DNA of 64,000 nucleotides from Ruminococcus sp. UBA6407 (GTDB taxonomy: Bacteria > Bacillota > Clostridia > Oscillospirales > Ruminococcaceae), in contig DJPR01000034.1 of the NCBI GenBank assembly GCA_002438605.1, positions 1 to 64,000 on the forward strand, given 5' to 3'. Below are positions 9,710-18,507 of the stretch, piece after piece (within the stretch, counting starts at the first letter, position 1; every line of letters starts with the position of its first letter). Made by a program: the position numbers and the translations under genes. Under the pieces are notes generated by a model. The model searched no databases. It saw nothing but the letters and a program-made list of their open reading frames with translations, and had not been told where the DNA came from.

Positions 9710-9738
9710 TTGAAAACATACTAAACCTATGGTATAAT
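9710..9738 (+). promoter_or_regulatory. Rrf2 gene promoter with an AACCTAT half box
   Basis: TTGAAA (9710-9715), 17 bases, TATAAT (9733-9738). AACCTAT (9724-9730) lies just upstream of the -10 box, which would suit autoregulation if the Rrf2 protein reads this motif. Confidence 0.65.
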
Positions 9739-9815
9739 TATATTTAGTGGATTAAGACAAAGCAATTTCAAAAAATATTATTTTGCGTATAGTTACTTTT
9801 TAAAGGAGAAAAATT

Positions 9816-10253
9816 ATGAAAATTTCAACAAAAGGAAGATATGCATTAAGGATGGTCGTTGACTTAGCCGAGCATCAGCATGAAGAATTTACATCTTTAA
9901 AAGATATAGCTGAGCGTCAGGGGATTTCAAAAAAATATCTTGAACAAATTGTGCCATTGCTCAACAGAAACGGAATACTCCGTACAAACAGAGGCAATAA
10001 GGGTGGATACAGACTTGCCAAAGCTCCGGAAAACTATACAGTTGGAGATATTCTTCGTGCAACTGAGGGTTCATTTGCACCTGTAAGCTGTTTGGAATAT
10101 GAAACAAACGAATGTCCGAGAGCAGATTCATGTACCACTCTTTATATCTGGGAGGGACTTTATAAAGTGGTCAATGAATATTTTGATGGTATTACAATTC
10201 AGGATATTTTAAATCATAACAGTGATTTGAACGGCAACGATTACTGCATATAA
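9816..10253 (+). CDS. Rrf2-family transcriptional regulator (CymR/IscR-like)
   Basis: Small winged-helix regulator: MKISTKGRYALRMVVDLA opens the family domain and the recognition region is ISKKYLEQIVPLLNRNGIL. Three cysteines at about residues 88, 96 and 102 (SCLEYETNECPRADSC) resemble the Fe-S ligand set of IscR, whereas the Bacillus cysteine repressor CymR lacks such a cluster. Its neighbour is cysK (convergent), not the isc genes, so a cysteine/sulfur role is likely; Fe-S sensing is possible. The start follows AAAGGAG by 7 bases; 145 aa is typical. Confidence 0.88.
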   Translation: MKISTKGRYALRMVVDLAEHQHEEFTSLKDIAERQGISKKYLEQIVPLLNRNGILRTNRGNKGGYRLAKAPENYTVGDILRATEGSFAPVSCLEYETNECPRADSCTTLYIWEGLYKVVNEYFDGITIQDILNHNSDLNGNDYCI

Positions 10254-10278
10254 CAAATATAATCTGTGTTCAAAAAAT

Positions 10279-10314
10279 AAGGCTGATGCATAAATATACT
10301 GCATCAGCCTTTAT
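10279..10314. terminator. Bidirectional terminator between the Rrf2 gene and cysK
   Basis: AAGGCTGATGCA (10279-10290) and TGCATCAGCCTT (10300-10311) form a 12-bp stem between convergent genes, with T-rich tails on both strands. Confidence 0.85.
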
Positions 10315-10320
10315 ATATGA

Positions 10321-11247
10321 TTATTCAAACATAGGCGTGGAAAGATAGCGTTCTCCTGTATCAGGAAGAAGTGCAACAATAGTTTTTCCTTTGTTTTCAG
10401 GACGTTTTGCAAGCTGAATTGCTGCCCAAACTGCTGCACCTGATGATATACCGACAAGCACACCTTCTGTTCTTGCAATGTTTCTGCCAATCTTAAAAGC
10501 GTCTTCATTTTCAACAGGGATTATTTCGTCATAAATTTTTGTATTTAAAGTTTCGGGAACAAATCCTGCACCAATTCCTTGGATTTTATGAGGTCCTGCA
10601 ACACCCTCTGAAAGAACAGGTGAACTCTTGGGTTCTACAGCAACTACTTTCACATCAGGATTTTGTGACTTCAGATATGCTCCGACACCACTTATTGTAC
10701 CACCTGTACCAACACCTGCAACAAAAATGTCTACCTTGCCGTCAGTATCTTTCCAAATCTCAACACCTGTTGTTTTCTGATGAACAGCAGGATTAGTCGG
10801 ATTGGTGAACTGTGACGGAATAAAGCTGTTTGGAATTTCCTCAGAAAGCTCCTTAGCTTTGGCAATTGCACCTTTCATGCCCTTTGCACCATCAGTTAAA
10901 ACAAGCTCTGCACCATAAGCTTTCATAAGATTGCGTCTTTCAATGCTCATTGTTTCAGGCATTGCAATAATAAGGCGGTAACCTCTTGCAGCAGCCACAG
11001 AAGCAAGTCCTATGCCTGTATTGCCGCTTGTCGGCTCAATAATAACACTGCCTGGTTTAAGTAAACCTTTAGCTTCTGCATCATCAATCATGGCTTTGGC
11101 AATTCTGTCCTTAACTGAACCTGCCGGATTAAAATATTCAAGCTTAGCAAGAATAGTTGCTTCAAGCTGATTGGCATGTTCAATTTTTTCAAGCTCCAAA
11201 AGAGGGGTATTGCCAATAAGCTCTGTAATTTTCTTATAAATTTTCAT
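10321..11247 (-). CDS. cysK: Cysteine synthase A (O-acetylserine sulfhydrylase), first copy
   Basis: PLP enzyme making cysteine from O-acetylserine and sulfide. K46 in NPAGSVKDR binds [14 protein letters not shown] is the substrate loop and GTGGT the phosphate loop; 308 aa is standard. A close paralogue lies at 28443-29372. The gene is alone, convergent with the Rrf2 regulator, and its promoter region has AACCTAT and GGTAT elements like those of the sulfur block. The start has a GGGAG site 10 bases upstream. Confidence 0.95.
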   Translation of the reverse strand: MKIYKKITELIGNTPLLELEKIEHANQLEATILAKLEYFNPAGSVKDRIAKAMIDDAEAKGLLKPGSVIIEPTSGNTGIGLASVAAARGYRLIIAMPETMSIERRNLMKAYGAELVLTDGAKGMKGAIAKAKELSEEIPNSFIPSQFTNPTNPAVHQKTTGVEIWKDTDGKVDIFVAGVGTGGTISGVGAYLKSQNPDVKVVAVEPKSSPVLSEGVAGPHKIQGIGAGFVPETLNTKIYDEIIPVENEDAFKIGRNIARTEGVLVGISSGAAVWAAIQLAKRPENKGKTIVALLPDTGERYLSTPMFE

Positions 11248-11280
11248 ATATGAGGACTCCCTTTCATTAGTTAGTTATTA

Positions 11281-11333
11281 AACCTATCTGTTTGGTATGC
11301 TTAGATTGTATCACACTTTTTTTTATTTGTCAA
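11281..11333 (-). promoter_or_regulatory. cysK promoter with a degenerate CCTAT/ATAGG box
   Basis: Minus strand: TTGACA (11328-11333), 17 bases, TACAAT (11305-11310), then ATACC-AAACAG-ATAGGTT (11281-11298) over the presumed transcription start. It is one of five related sites in the window. Confidence 0.65.
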
Positions 11334-11358
11334 GCACTTTTCAAAAAATTTCAAAAAA

Positions 11359-11404
11359 GAGATGTTTTGACCCATAACCTGATTCGGATAATACCGACGT
11401 TGGA
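11359..11404 (+). ncRNA. Truncated TPP-riboswitch-like sequence (3' half)
   Basis: GAGATG, a spacer and ACCC lead into ACCTGATTCGGATAATACCG, followed by ACG. This matches the 3' half of the thiamine pyrophosphate aptamer, and the TCGG/CCGA stem replaces the usual CTGG/CCAG with pairing kept. The 5' strand that should pair with ACCC and the 3' end (GGGT and the P1 strand) is not found upstream, where the cysK promoter lies instead. A terminator follows at 11424. No thiamine gene is nearby, so this is probably a remnant. Confidence 0.5.
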
Positions 11405-11423
11405 TAATGTTTATAATATTTCT

Positions 11424-11454
11424 ATGCCAACGGCTTATGCTGTTGGCATTTTTG
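11424..11454 (+). terminator. Plus-strand terminator after the TPP-like remnant
   Basis: ATGCCAACGGC, TTAT, GCTGTTGGCAT then TTTTT. No open reading frame precedes it on this strand, which fits an expression platform left behind with the riboswitch fragment. A small GTACAA-AGA-TTGTAC hairpin follows at about 11483-11497. Confidence 0.7.
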
Positions 11455-11638
11455 TGTTCGTTTAGTAAGTCGTGGTAATACCGTACAAAGATTGTACGAC
11501 AGATGTTCAAACTGATTTTTGTCAGATTGCATAGAAATTATGCAGGAATACTGGCATATTTCAAGAGTTTCTGTATGATATGACGTCAGCAGATGTTCTG
11601 CAAACATGTTAACTTTGTATAACATTTTTCGAATTCTA

Positions 11639-11691
11639 TTGACAAACTCTTTATAGTGTGATATATTAAACATATGAACAAACATTCAGAT
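11639..11691 (+). promoter_or_regulatory. Metal ATPase promoter with an ArsR/SmtB-type operator
   Basis: TTGACA (11639-11644), 17 bases, TATATT (11662-11667). Directly after it, ATATGAACAAACATTCAGAT (11672-11691) carries an imperfect TGAA-N6-TTCA dyad of the kind bound by ArsR/SmtB metal sensors. No arsR-type gene is adjacent, so the sensor would be encoded elsewhere. Confidence 0.6.
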
Positions 11692-11707
11692 AAAGAGGAG
11701 GATTATT

Positions 11708-13795
11708 ATGGAGAAATGTTATAATGTTGAAAATCTTGATTGTGCTCACTGCGGCAGTAAAATAGAAGCAGAAATTAATAAAATTGCAGAAGTTGAAAAT
11801 GCTGTATTGATTTTTGCATCCAAAAAATTAAAAGTAAAGGGAAATATAACTGAAGATACAGAGAAGAAAATGCAGGCTGTATGTGACAAAATTGAAAATG
11901 GAGTTAAAATAAGTCCATATAGCGAAAAGAGTCATGAGCATAATCATGAACATGAATCACTTTCAATTGCTGCACTTATTGCAGGTGTAATATTATTTGC
12001 CATAGCAATTATTGTTCACAAATTTACTGATTTTAATATTTTAGGAATTGCTCTTTATATTATTTCATATTTGATTTTAGGACATGAAGTTCTGATTGAT
12101 ACATTTAAAAGCTTAAAGAGCGGTTCTGTTTTTGACGAAAATTTTTTGATGACAATTGCAACAATAGGTGCATTTGCTTTGGGGGATTATTCTGAAGCTG
12201 TCGGAGTTGTGTTATTCTTTAACGTAGGAAGTCTTTTTGAACATTATGCTGTAAATAAAAGCCGAAAAGCTATCTCAGATGCAATTGACCTTAAAGTTGA
12301 TGAAGCTGATGTATTGATTGATAATGAATTTAAACGCTGTAAAGCATCAGATATAAAGGTTGACGATATTGTAAGAGTTAAAAATGGTGAACATATAGCT
12401 GTTGACGGAATAATTGTATCAGGAACTACGAGAATTGATACATCTGCAATAAATGGAGAGTCAGTTCCGATAAAGGTTTCTGTTGGTGACAGTGTTGTAT
12501 CAGGATGTATTAATACATCAGATGTCATAACCATAAAAGCCACTGCTACTGCTCAGAATTCCATGATTTCAAAAATTGCAGATGCTGTTGAAAATGCAGT
12601 ATCTTCAAAACCGGGTATTGACCGTTTTATTACAAAATTTGCAAAAGTCTATACACCATTTGTCATTTGTGCAGCATTTTTGACCGCAATTGTACCGTCA
12701 TTAATTACAGGAAATTGGAGTTATTGGATATATACTGCATTGACTTTCTTGGTAATAAGCTGTCCATGTGCATTGGTTCTCAGTATTCCTCTTACATTTT
12801 TCTCAGGAATCGGAGCTGCATCAAAACGTGGGATTTTATTCAAGGGCGGCAACTCCTTGGAGGCTTTGAGTAAAATAAAGGCTGTTGTTTTTGACAAAAC
12901 AGGTACTGTAACAAATGGTACATTCGAGGTAACTGAAATTGAATGCAGCAATAATATTACCAAGGAACAGCTACTTTTGGCTGCTGCAATGTGTGAAGAA
13001 GCTTCAAATCATCCAATAGCAGTAAGCATAATGAAATACTGTAAAAAGAATAATATTAAATTTAACTCAGCTGAAAGTGTAAGAGAAATATCAGGTCAGG
13101 GAATTATTGCAGAATATGAAAATCAGACTGTTTTATGCGGCAATTCAAAGCTGATGCAAAGCAATAATATCTCAATTGCGGAAGATAAAAAAAATGTAGG
13201 CAGCATAGTTTATATTGCTGTAAATAATATTTATGCAGGAAAAATAGTTATATCAGATACATTGAAACCGTCATCAAAAGACGTTATCAATAAGTTTAAT
13301 AAATCTGGTATAAAAACAGGAATGTTAACAGGCGACAGAAAAGAAAATGCAGACAATATTGCTGAAATACTGGGTATGGACTTCGTTAAATCTGAACTTC
13401 TCCCTGAAAACAAGCTTGATGAACTGAAAAAAATACGTTCTGAATACGGTTCAGTAATGTTTGTTGGTGACGGAATAAATGACGGACCTGTAATTGCAGG
13501 TGCTGATGTAGGATTTGCAGTTCAGAATGGTTCAGATTTGGCAATTGAGGCAGCTGATGTAGTCTTGATGAATGATAATTTGAATTTAGCATATACTGCA
13601 AAACAAATTGCCGACCAAACATCTGTTATATCAAAAGAAAATATTATATTTGCATTGGTTATTAAAGCAGCAGTTATGCTTCTTGGGTTTATGGGCGTTG
13701 CAAATATGTGGTTTGCTGTTTTTGCAGACTCAGGAGTCGCAATGCTTTTGGTTCTTAACTCAATAAGGATTTTAGGAAAAAATAAGTTCAGGTAG
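11708..13795 (+). CDS. Heavy-metal-transporting P1B-type ATPase (CadA/ZntA type)
   Basis: Membrane pump exporting Zn2+/Cd2+/Pb2+-like ions at the cost of ATP. There is an N-terminal HMA domain with C12-x-x-C15, then a His-rich linker HEHNHEHES near residue 80, transmembrane helices with the CPC motif at C352-P-C354 (the Zn/Cd/Pb class pattern), phosphorylation site D396 in DKTGT, and the hinge GDGINDGP. At 695 aa it is full length. Start after AGAGGAGGA. The single HMA domain and His stretch favour Zn/Cd over Cu. The gene is monocistronic. Confidence 0.92.
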   Translation: MEKCYNVENLDCAHCGSKIEAEINKIAEVENAVLIFASKKLKVKGNITEDTEKKMQAVCDKIENGVKISPYSEKSHEHNHEHESLSIAALIAGVILFAIAIIVHKFTDFNILGIALYIISYLILGHEVLIDTFKSLKSGSVFDENFLMTIATIGAFALGDYSEAVGVVLFFNVGSLFEHYAVNKSRKAISDAIDLKVDEADVLIDNEFKRCKASDIKVDDIVRVKNGEHIAVDGIIVSGTTRIDTSAINGESVPIKVSVGDSVVSGCINTSDVITIKATATAQNSMISKIADAVENAVSSKPGIDRFITKFAKVYTPFVICAAFLTAIVPSLITGNWSYWIYTALTFLVISCPCALVLSIPLTFFSGIGAASKRGILFKGGNSLEALSKIKAVVFDKTGTVTNGTFEVTEIECSNNITKEQLLLAAAMCEEASNHPIAVSIMKYCKKNNIKFNSAESVREISGQGIIAEYENQTVLCGNSKLMQSNNISIAEDKKNVGSIVYIAVNNIYAGKIVISDTLKPSSKDVINKFNKSGIKTGMLTGDRKENADNIAEILGMDFVKSELLPENKLDELKKIRSEYGSVMFVGDGINDGPVIAGADVGFAVQNGSDLAIEAADVVLMNDNLNLAYTAKQIADQTSVISKENIIFALVIKAAVMLLGFMGVANMWFAVFADSGVAMLLVLNSIRILGKNKFR

Positions 13796-13801
13796 TTTCT
13801 T

Positions 13802-13850
13802 AAAGGCAACAGCGTACAAACTTTGTATACGGTGTTGCCTTTATTTTTTT
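13802..13850 (+). terminator. Terminator of the metal ATPase; dispersed palindrome family member
   Basis: AAAGGCAACAGCGTACAAAC pairs with TTTGTATACGGTGTTGCCTTT (two unpaired positions), followed by T2AT7. The arm belongs to the GGCAACACCGCACAAA family. Confidence 0.8.
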
Positions 13851-13888
13851 ATTTCCTGACATAAAATGATTTTTTAATAAATAAAAAC

Positions 13889-13962
13889 TTTACAATTTAA
13901 CTTGAATATGATATAATGTTACCTGTGAAATAAAGAAAGCACTGTAAAATACAGTGTTTTTT
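13889..13962 (+). promoter_or_regulatory. ddh promoter and a terminator-like hairpin in its leader
   Basis: TTTACA (13889-13894), 17 bases, TATAAT (13912-13917). Twenty-two bases later CACTGT-AAAAT-ACAGTG is followed by six T residues (13940-13962), well before the ATG at 13992. This would stop transcripts of about 40 nt. The leader is too short for a known aptamer in between. Confidence 0.6.
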
Positions 13963-13991
13963 ATAAAATCGTTATTCTTGGAGGATTTACA

Positions 13992-14981
13992 ATGAAAAAG
14001 GTAAGAATTGGTATTGCAGGCTATGGCAACCTTGGAAAAGGCGTAGAGCTTGCAATAAAGCAAAATGACGATACAGAGCTTGTCGCTGTTTTTACACGCA
14101 GAAATCCTGAAACCGTTAAACTTGCTACTGACGGTGTAAAGGTTTACAGCATTGATGATGCAGAAAAAATGAAAGACGATATTGATGTTATGATTTTATG
14201 CGGCGGAAGTGCTACAGACCTTCCTAAGCAGACTCCTGAATTAGCAAAGAATTTTAATGTTATTGACAGCTTTGATACTCATGCCAAAATACCTGAACAT
14301 TTTGCAGCTGTTGATAAGGTATGTAAAGAAAATAATCATCTTGCATTTATTTCTCTTGGTTGGGATCCGGGACTTTTCTCTTTGAACAGAATTTATGCAG
14401 AGTCAATTTTACCGAACGGCAATACCTATACATTTTGGGGTAAGGGTGTAAGCCAGGGACATTCTGATGCAATCAGAAGAGTAAAAGGTGTAAAACTGGG
14501 AATTCAGTATACTGTTCCTATTGAAGATGCAATGAATCAGGTTCGTTCAGGAAGTCAGCCGGAACTTACAACACGTCAGAAGCATGAAAGAGTGTGCTAT
14601 GTTGTTGCAGAGGACGGTGCTGACAAAGCTGAAATTGAAAATTCAATCAAAACAATGAAGAATTATTTTGATGAATATAACACAATCGTTAACTTTATTT
14701 CGGAAGAAGAATTTTATGCTGAACACAATAAGATGCCTCATGGCGGTTTCGTTATGAGAAGCGGTATGACAGGTGAAGGTGAAAAAACTCATCAGATGAT
14801 TGAATATTCACTTAAATTGGAGTCAAATCCTGAATTTACTGCAAGCGTCCTCGTTGCTTATGCAAGAGCTCTTAAAAGACTTAAAGAAGAGGGTGCAACG
14901 GGCTGTAAAACTGCATTTGACATTGCTCCTGCATATTTGTCAAGACTCAGCGGAGAAGAATTAAGAGCCACTTTACTTTAA
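13992..14981 (+). CDS. ddh: meso-Diaminopimelate D-dehydrogenase
   Basis: NADPH-dependent enzyme making meso-diaminopimelate in one step from tetrahydrodipicolinate, ammonia and NADPH, for lysine and peptidoglycan. The Rossmann motif is GIAGYGNLGKG; GWDPGLFSLNR, GKGVSQGHSDA and the MPHGGFV region are characteristic of Ddh. 329 aa is full length. Start after TTGGAGG. It stands alone between terminators. Confidence 0.95.
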   Translation: MKKVRIGIAGYGNLGKGVELAIKQNDDTELVAVFTRRNPETVKLATDGVKVYSIDDAEKMKDDIDVMILCGGSATDLPKQTPELAKNFNVIDSFDTHAKIPEHFAAVDKVCKENNHLAFISLGWDPGLFSLNRIYAESILPNGNTYTFWGKGVSQGHSDAIRRVKGVKLGIQYTVPIEDAMNQVRSGSQPELTTRQKHERVCYVVAEDGADKAEIENSIKTMKNYFDEYNTIVNFISEEEFYAEHNKMPHGGFVMRSGMTGEGEKTHQMIEYSLKLESNPEFTASVLVAYARALKRLKEEGATGCKTAFDIAPAYLSRLSGEELRATLL

Positions 14982-15059
14982 ATAACAGGTTTCCAAGCAG
15001 ACCGGCTTTTGGAAATATCCTGCAAGTGAGAATCTTCACTTGATTTACTGAATTTATTT

Positions 15060-15092
15060 GAGGCACTGATAAGTAAATCTTATCAGTGCCTC
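15060..15092. terminator. 14-bp hairpin between convergent ddh and tyrA
   Basis: GAGGCACTGATAAG (15060-15073), TAAAT, CTTATCAGTGCCTC (15079-15092). It is a perfect stem with T-rich DNA on the plus side. A smaller CAAGTGA/TCACTTG hairpin lies upstream at about 15023-15042. Confidence 0.75.
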
Positions 15093-15100
15093 TTGATATT

Positions 15101-15952
15101 TTAATTCGGTTCGCCGATACGTTTTTTCAAGTTTGCTTCTTTTATAATTCTTCCTTCTTTAATCAGCTTCATAAGTTCAGGTTTATTGTTTTCAGAAATA
15201 ACTTTGCTGTACTTTTGAAGATTATTAATAAGGATATTAAGCTCTTCTAAGAGATTATCCCTGTTCTGTAAAAACAAAGTTGACCACATTTCTTCATTCA
15301 TTGTTGCAATTCTTGTCATATCCTGAAAACTGCCGCCACTGAAGCCGCATTCTTTTTCAATAACCGGACTCTTTACATAGGCACTTGAAACTACATGAGC
15401 AAGCTGTGATGTATATGCAATCATTTTGTCATGTTCATAAGGAGTAGTCACTACAAGTTTTTTTGCACCTACTTTAATTGAAAGCTCTTTAAGCATTTTG
15501 ACGGCAGTTTTGTCACTGTTTTCAAACGGAGTAATAATAAAATTAGCATTTTTAAACAATTCAGAAGAACTGTTTTTATATCCGCCCACTTCTCTGCCTG
15601 CCATTGGATGAATACCAACATATTTAAGCTTTTTTTGATTGCAGTAATCATTAATTCTTTCAGCAAAATCTCCTTTAATTCCGCAGACATCGGTAATAAC
15701 AGTACCGCTTTTTAAATTATCTCCGATTGAAAAAAGATACTTTTCAGCCGCATCAGGATAAAGACAAATTATAATCAATTCGATTTCCTCATAATTTTCG
15801 ATGAATGTATAGTCAATTGATTTATCACTTAAAGCAAGCTGTTCAACCGATTTGTCTGTATCAAGTCCTATTATTGTATTATCTGTATACTTTTTTAATG
15901 CCTTACAGAGAGAACCTCCTATAAGTCCCAGACCTACTACAAGTATATTCAT
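15101..15952 (-). CDS. tyrA: Prephenate dehydrogenase
   Basis: Oxidative decarboxylation of prephenate to 4-hydroxyphenylpyruvate in tyrosine synthesis. The NAD-binding motif is VVGLGLIGGS at residues 5-14, and GIHPMAGRE holds the catalytic His of the family. At 283 aa it lacks fused chorismate mutase and ACT domains. It follows aroF on the same strand with a 54-base gap, an aromatic amino acid pair. Confidence 0.93.
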   Translation of the reverse strand: MNILVVGLGLIGGSLCKALKKYTDNTIIGLDTDKSVEQLALSDKSIDYTFIENYEEIELIIICLYPDAAEKYLFSIGDNLKSGTVITDVCGIKGDFAERINDYCNQKKLKYVGIHPMAGREVGGYKNSSSELFKNANFIITPFENSDKTAVKMLKELSIKVGAKKLVVTTPYEHDKMIAYTSQLAHVVSSAYVKSPVIEKECGFSGGSFQDMTRIATMNEEMWSTLFLQNRDNLLEELNILINNLQKYSKVISENNKPELMKLIKEGRIIKEANLKKRIGEPN

Positions 15953-16006
15953 TTTTCCTCCACCAAATTAAGCATATTTGAGAACCTGTCCAATGATATA
16001 ACAGCA

Positions 16007-17017
16007 TTACAGTGTTTTATTTTCAAATTCGCAAAGCTTCTTAACATCACTCATTATATCTGCAAAAGCAGCAGGAGTTACTGACTGTGCTCCGTCACAA
16101 AGAGCTTTTTCAGGATTTGGATGCACTTCAATCATAAGTCCGTCTGCACCTGCAACAACTGCTGATTTTGCAAGCGGCTTTATAAGTGAGGACATTCCTG
16201 TAGCATGGCTCGGGTCCATAATAATAGGAAGATGTGTGAGCTTATGAATCAGGGGAGCTGCTGATATATCAAAAGTATTTCTTGTGGCAGTTTCAAATGT
16301 TCTGATTCCTCTCTCACATAAAATTACATTGTCATTTCCTCCTGACATAATGTATTCTGCACTCATAAGCCACTCCTCAATTGTATTTGCAAGCCCCCTT
16401 TTAAGCAGAATAGGCTTATTGCAGTGACCAAGCTCCGCAAGCATTTCAAAGTTCTGCATATTTCTTGCACCAATCTGAATTATATCCACATCATTAAACA
16501 AATCAAGATGTTCAAGGCTCATAAGTTCAGTAACAATCGGAAGTCCTGTTTCTTTTTTTGCCATGAGGAGAAGTTCCAGTCCTTTGGCTTTAAGACCTCT
16601 GAAAGCGTATGGTGAGGTTCTTGGCTTAAAAGCACCTCCTCTGAGGAAGTTTGCACCTGCTGCTTTTACTGCTTTTGCACACTCAATAATCTGTTCCTCT
16701 GTTTCTATTGAGCATGGACCTGCCATAACAGCAAAATGACCTCCGCCAATTTTAGTACCATTTATGTCAATTACTGTATCATCAGTATGAAATTTACGAT
16801 TTACAAGCTTGTATGGTTCAGAAACTCTCTGCACTTTTTCTGCAATTTCATTTGCCTGTAAAGCAGTTATATCCAACTTTGAAGTATCGCCGACTATTCC
16901 AAGAATTGTTGAAAGAGTACCATTACTGCAATGTACCTTTAAATTCTGTTCCTCAAGCTCAGCAATAAGCTCATTGATTTTTTCTTGTGAGGCTGTATTT
17001 TTACAAACGATAATCAT
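16007..17017 (-). CDS. aroF: 3-Deoxy-7-phosphoheptulonate synthase (DAHP synthase, type I beta)
   Basis: First enzyme of the shikimate pathway, condensing phosphoenolpyruvate and erythrose 4-phosphate. Residues 1-75 form a ferredoxin-like regulatory domain as in Thermotoga DAHP synthase, the site of Tyr/Phe feedback in that group. The catalytic barrel has MAGPCSIE, RGGAFKPRTSPYAFRG and DPSHATG. Length 336 aa. Upstream of tyrA in what looks like a two-gene operon. Confidence 0.94.
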   Translation of the reverse strand: MIIVCKNTASQEKINELIAELEEQNLKVHCSNGTLSTILGIVGDTSKLDITALQANEIAEKVQRVSEPYKLVNRKFHTDDTVIDINGTKIGGGHFAVMAGPCSIETEEQIIECAKAVKAAGANFLRGGAFKPRTSPYAFRGLKAKGLELLLMAKKETGLPIVTELMSLEHLDLFNDVDIIQIGARNMQNFEMLAELGHCNKPILLKRGLANTIEEWLMSAEYIMSGGNDNVILCERGIRTFETATRNTFDISAAPLIHKLTHLPIIMDPSHATGMSSLIKPLAKSAVVAGADGLMIEVHPNPEKALCDGAQSVTPAAFADIMSDVKKLCEFENKTL

Positions 17018-17043
17018 ATTTTTTCTCCTATCTTACATATTAA

Positions 17044-17075
17044 GGCAGCATCGAACAAATTTTGTGCGGTGTTGC
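17044..17075. repeat. Dispersed palindrome, copy in the aroF upstream region
   Basis: GGCAGCATCGAACAAA and TTTTGTGCGGTGTTGC pair imperfectly. It shares arm sequence with 8659, 13802 and 51523. It sits between the divergent aroF and flavoprotein genes, so it is not a terminator of a convergent pair. Confidence 0.55.
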
Positions 17076-17270
17076 ATTGTTTTTGGCAGACATTTTTGTC
17101 TATACCGCTTTTATGATTTAAAGTATACCACTTTAAATTGAAAAAGTCAATACCTTTTTAATTATTTTTTCTGCTTATTGAAAAGAAAATTATATTATGT
17201 TATAATTTAAATAGCAGTTTCATCTGAACTGCAAAAGCGGACAGATAAATTATAATGGAAAGTGATATTA

Positions 17271-18506
17271 ATGTGTAAAACTCAATATCAGACTGATATA
17301 CTTATAATTGGAGGCGGTGCATCAGGACTTGCCGCTGCCATTGAAATAAAAAGAATAAATCCTGATTTAAACGTTATTATTGCCGAACGCCTTTTAAAGA
17401 CAGGAAAAAAAATACTTGCATCAGGAAATGGAAGATGTAATTTAGGCAATATAAATATAAATGAGGATTTTTTTCATGGTTCTGTTAAAAATAAAATGGA
17501 TATAATAAACCAAACAGAAAATACAGAGACCTTTTTCAACTCAATCGGACTTATCTGTACAGCTGATGACTGCGGAAGAATGTATCCGTACAGCAATACG
17601 GCATCATCTGTTCTTAACTGTATGCGTAACAATATAATTGAAAATAATGTTACAGAGCTTTGCGGCTGTGAGGTAAAAGAAATAAAAAAGAATAAAAACA
17701 TATTTATAGTAAGCGGGGATAATTTTGAAATCACTTCAAGAGCAGTTATTGTGTCAGCAGGAGGTTATGCCGCACCGTCAATGGGAACTGACGGAAGCAT
17801 AATGCGTATATTAAAAAAGGCAGGACATAAAACAGCAAAAATTTCCCCTGCAAATGCACCTCTGAAAGTAAATCCGACAGATTTAAAAGGCTTAAAAGGT
17901 GTAAGAATCAGGGGAAAGGCTTCGGCTTATTCAGATGGCAAAAAGCTTGACGAGGAATATGGGGAAATTCAATTCAATGAAAATGCAATCTCAGGAATTT
18001 GCATATTTAACCTTTCATATTTGTATTCTGAACATGAAAATGATTTTTCAGTTTCCTTAGACTTAACTCCCGATAAGTCATTTGCGGAGCTTATTGATAT
18101 ATTGTCTGAGTTGAGAAAAATAAATGAGCATAATACTGCTGAAAACTATCTCACAGGTTTTTTTAACAAGAACATGGCTCATTACCTTATAAAAAGAACA
18201 GGAAAAGGACTCAATGAAAGCATTTCAGCTATGAACGGCAGATATATAAAACAGCTTGCAGCGATAATAAAATCACTTGATTTCAAAGTGACAGGTTCAT
18301 CTTCTTGGCAGAATGCACAGGTTACACATGGAGGAATACATGGTCAGTCCATAGACAGCAAATTGCAGTCTGTTATTTATAAGGGAATGTTTTTTTCAGG
18401 TGAAATTTTAGATGTAGACGGAATATGCGGCGGATATAATCTTACATGGGCGTGGTCATCGGGAATATGGGCTGCAAAAAATGCTGTTGAGTATCTTGGA
18501 GGATAA
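17271..18506 (+). CDS. BaiN/HI0933-family flavoprotein (FAD-dependent oxidoreductase)
   Basis: FAD-binding oxidoreductase with the N-terminal dinucleotide motif IIGGGASGLAAAIE and the family hallmarks GKKILASGNGRCNLGN, VSAGGYAAPSMGTDGS and VTHGGI. Members include BaiN, implicated in bile-acid dehydroxylation, but most are uncharacterised. ATG at 17271 follows GGAAAG by 7 bases; an in-frame GTG at 17262 is less likely. Length 411 aa. It heads a run of three genes with the next flavoprotein and rsmA. Confidence 0.85.
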   Translation: MCKTQYQTDILIIGGGASGLAAAIEIKRINPDLNVIIAERLLKTGKKILASGNGRCNLGNININEDFFHGSVKNKMDIINQTENTETFFNSIGLICTADDCGRMYPYSNTASSVLNCMRNNIIENNVTELCGCEVKEIKKNKNIFIVSGDNFEITSRAVIVSAGGYAAPSMGTDGSIMRILKKAGHKTAKISPANAPLKVNPTDLKGLKGVRIRGKASAYSDGKKLDEEYGEIQFNENAISGICIFNLSYLYSEHENDFSVSLDLTPDKSFAELIDILSELRKINEHNTAENYLTGFFNKNMAHYLIKRTGKGLNESISAMNGRYIKQLAAIIKSLDFKVTGSSSWQNAQVTHGGIHGQSIDSKLQSVIYKGMFFSGEILDVDGICGGYNLTWAWSSGIWAAKNAVEYLGG

Positions 18507-18507
18507 T

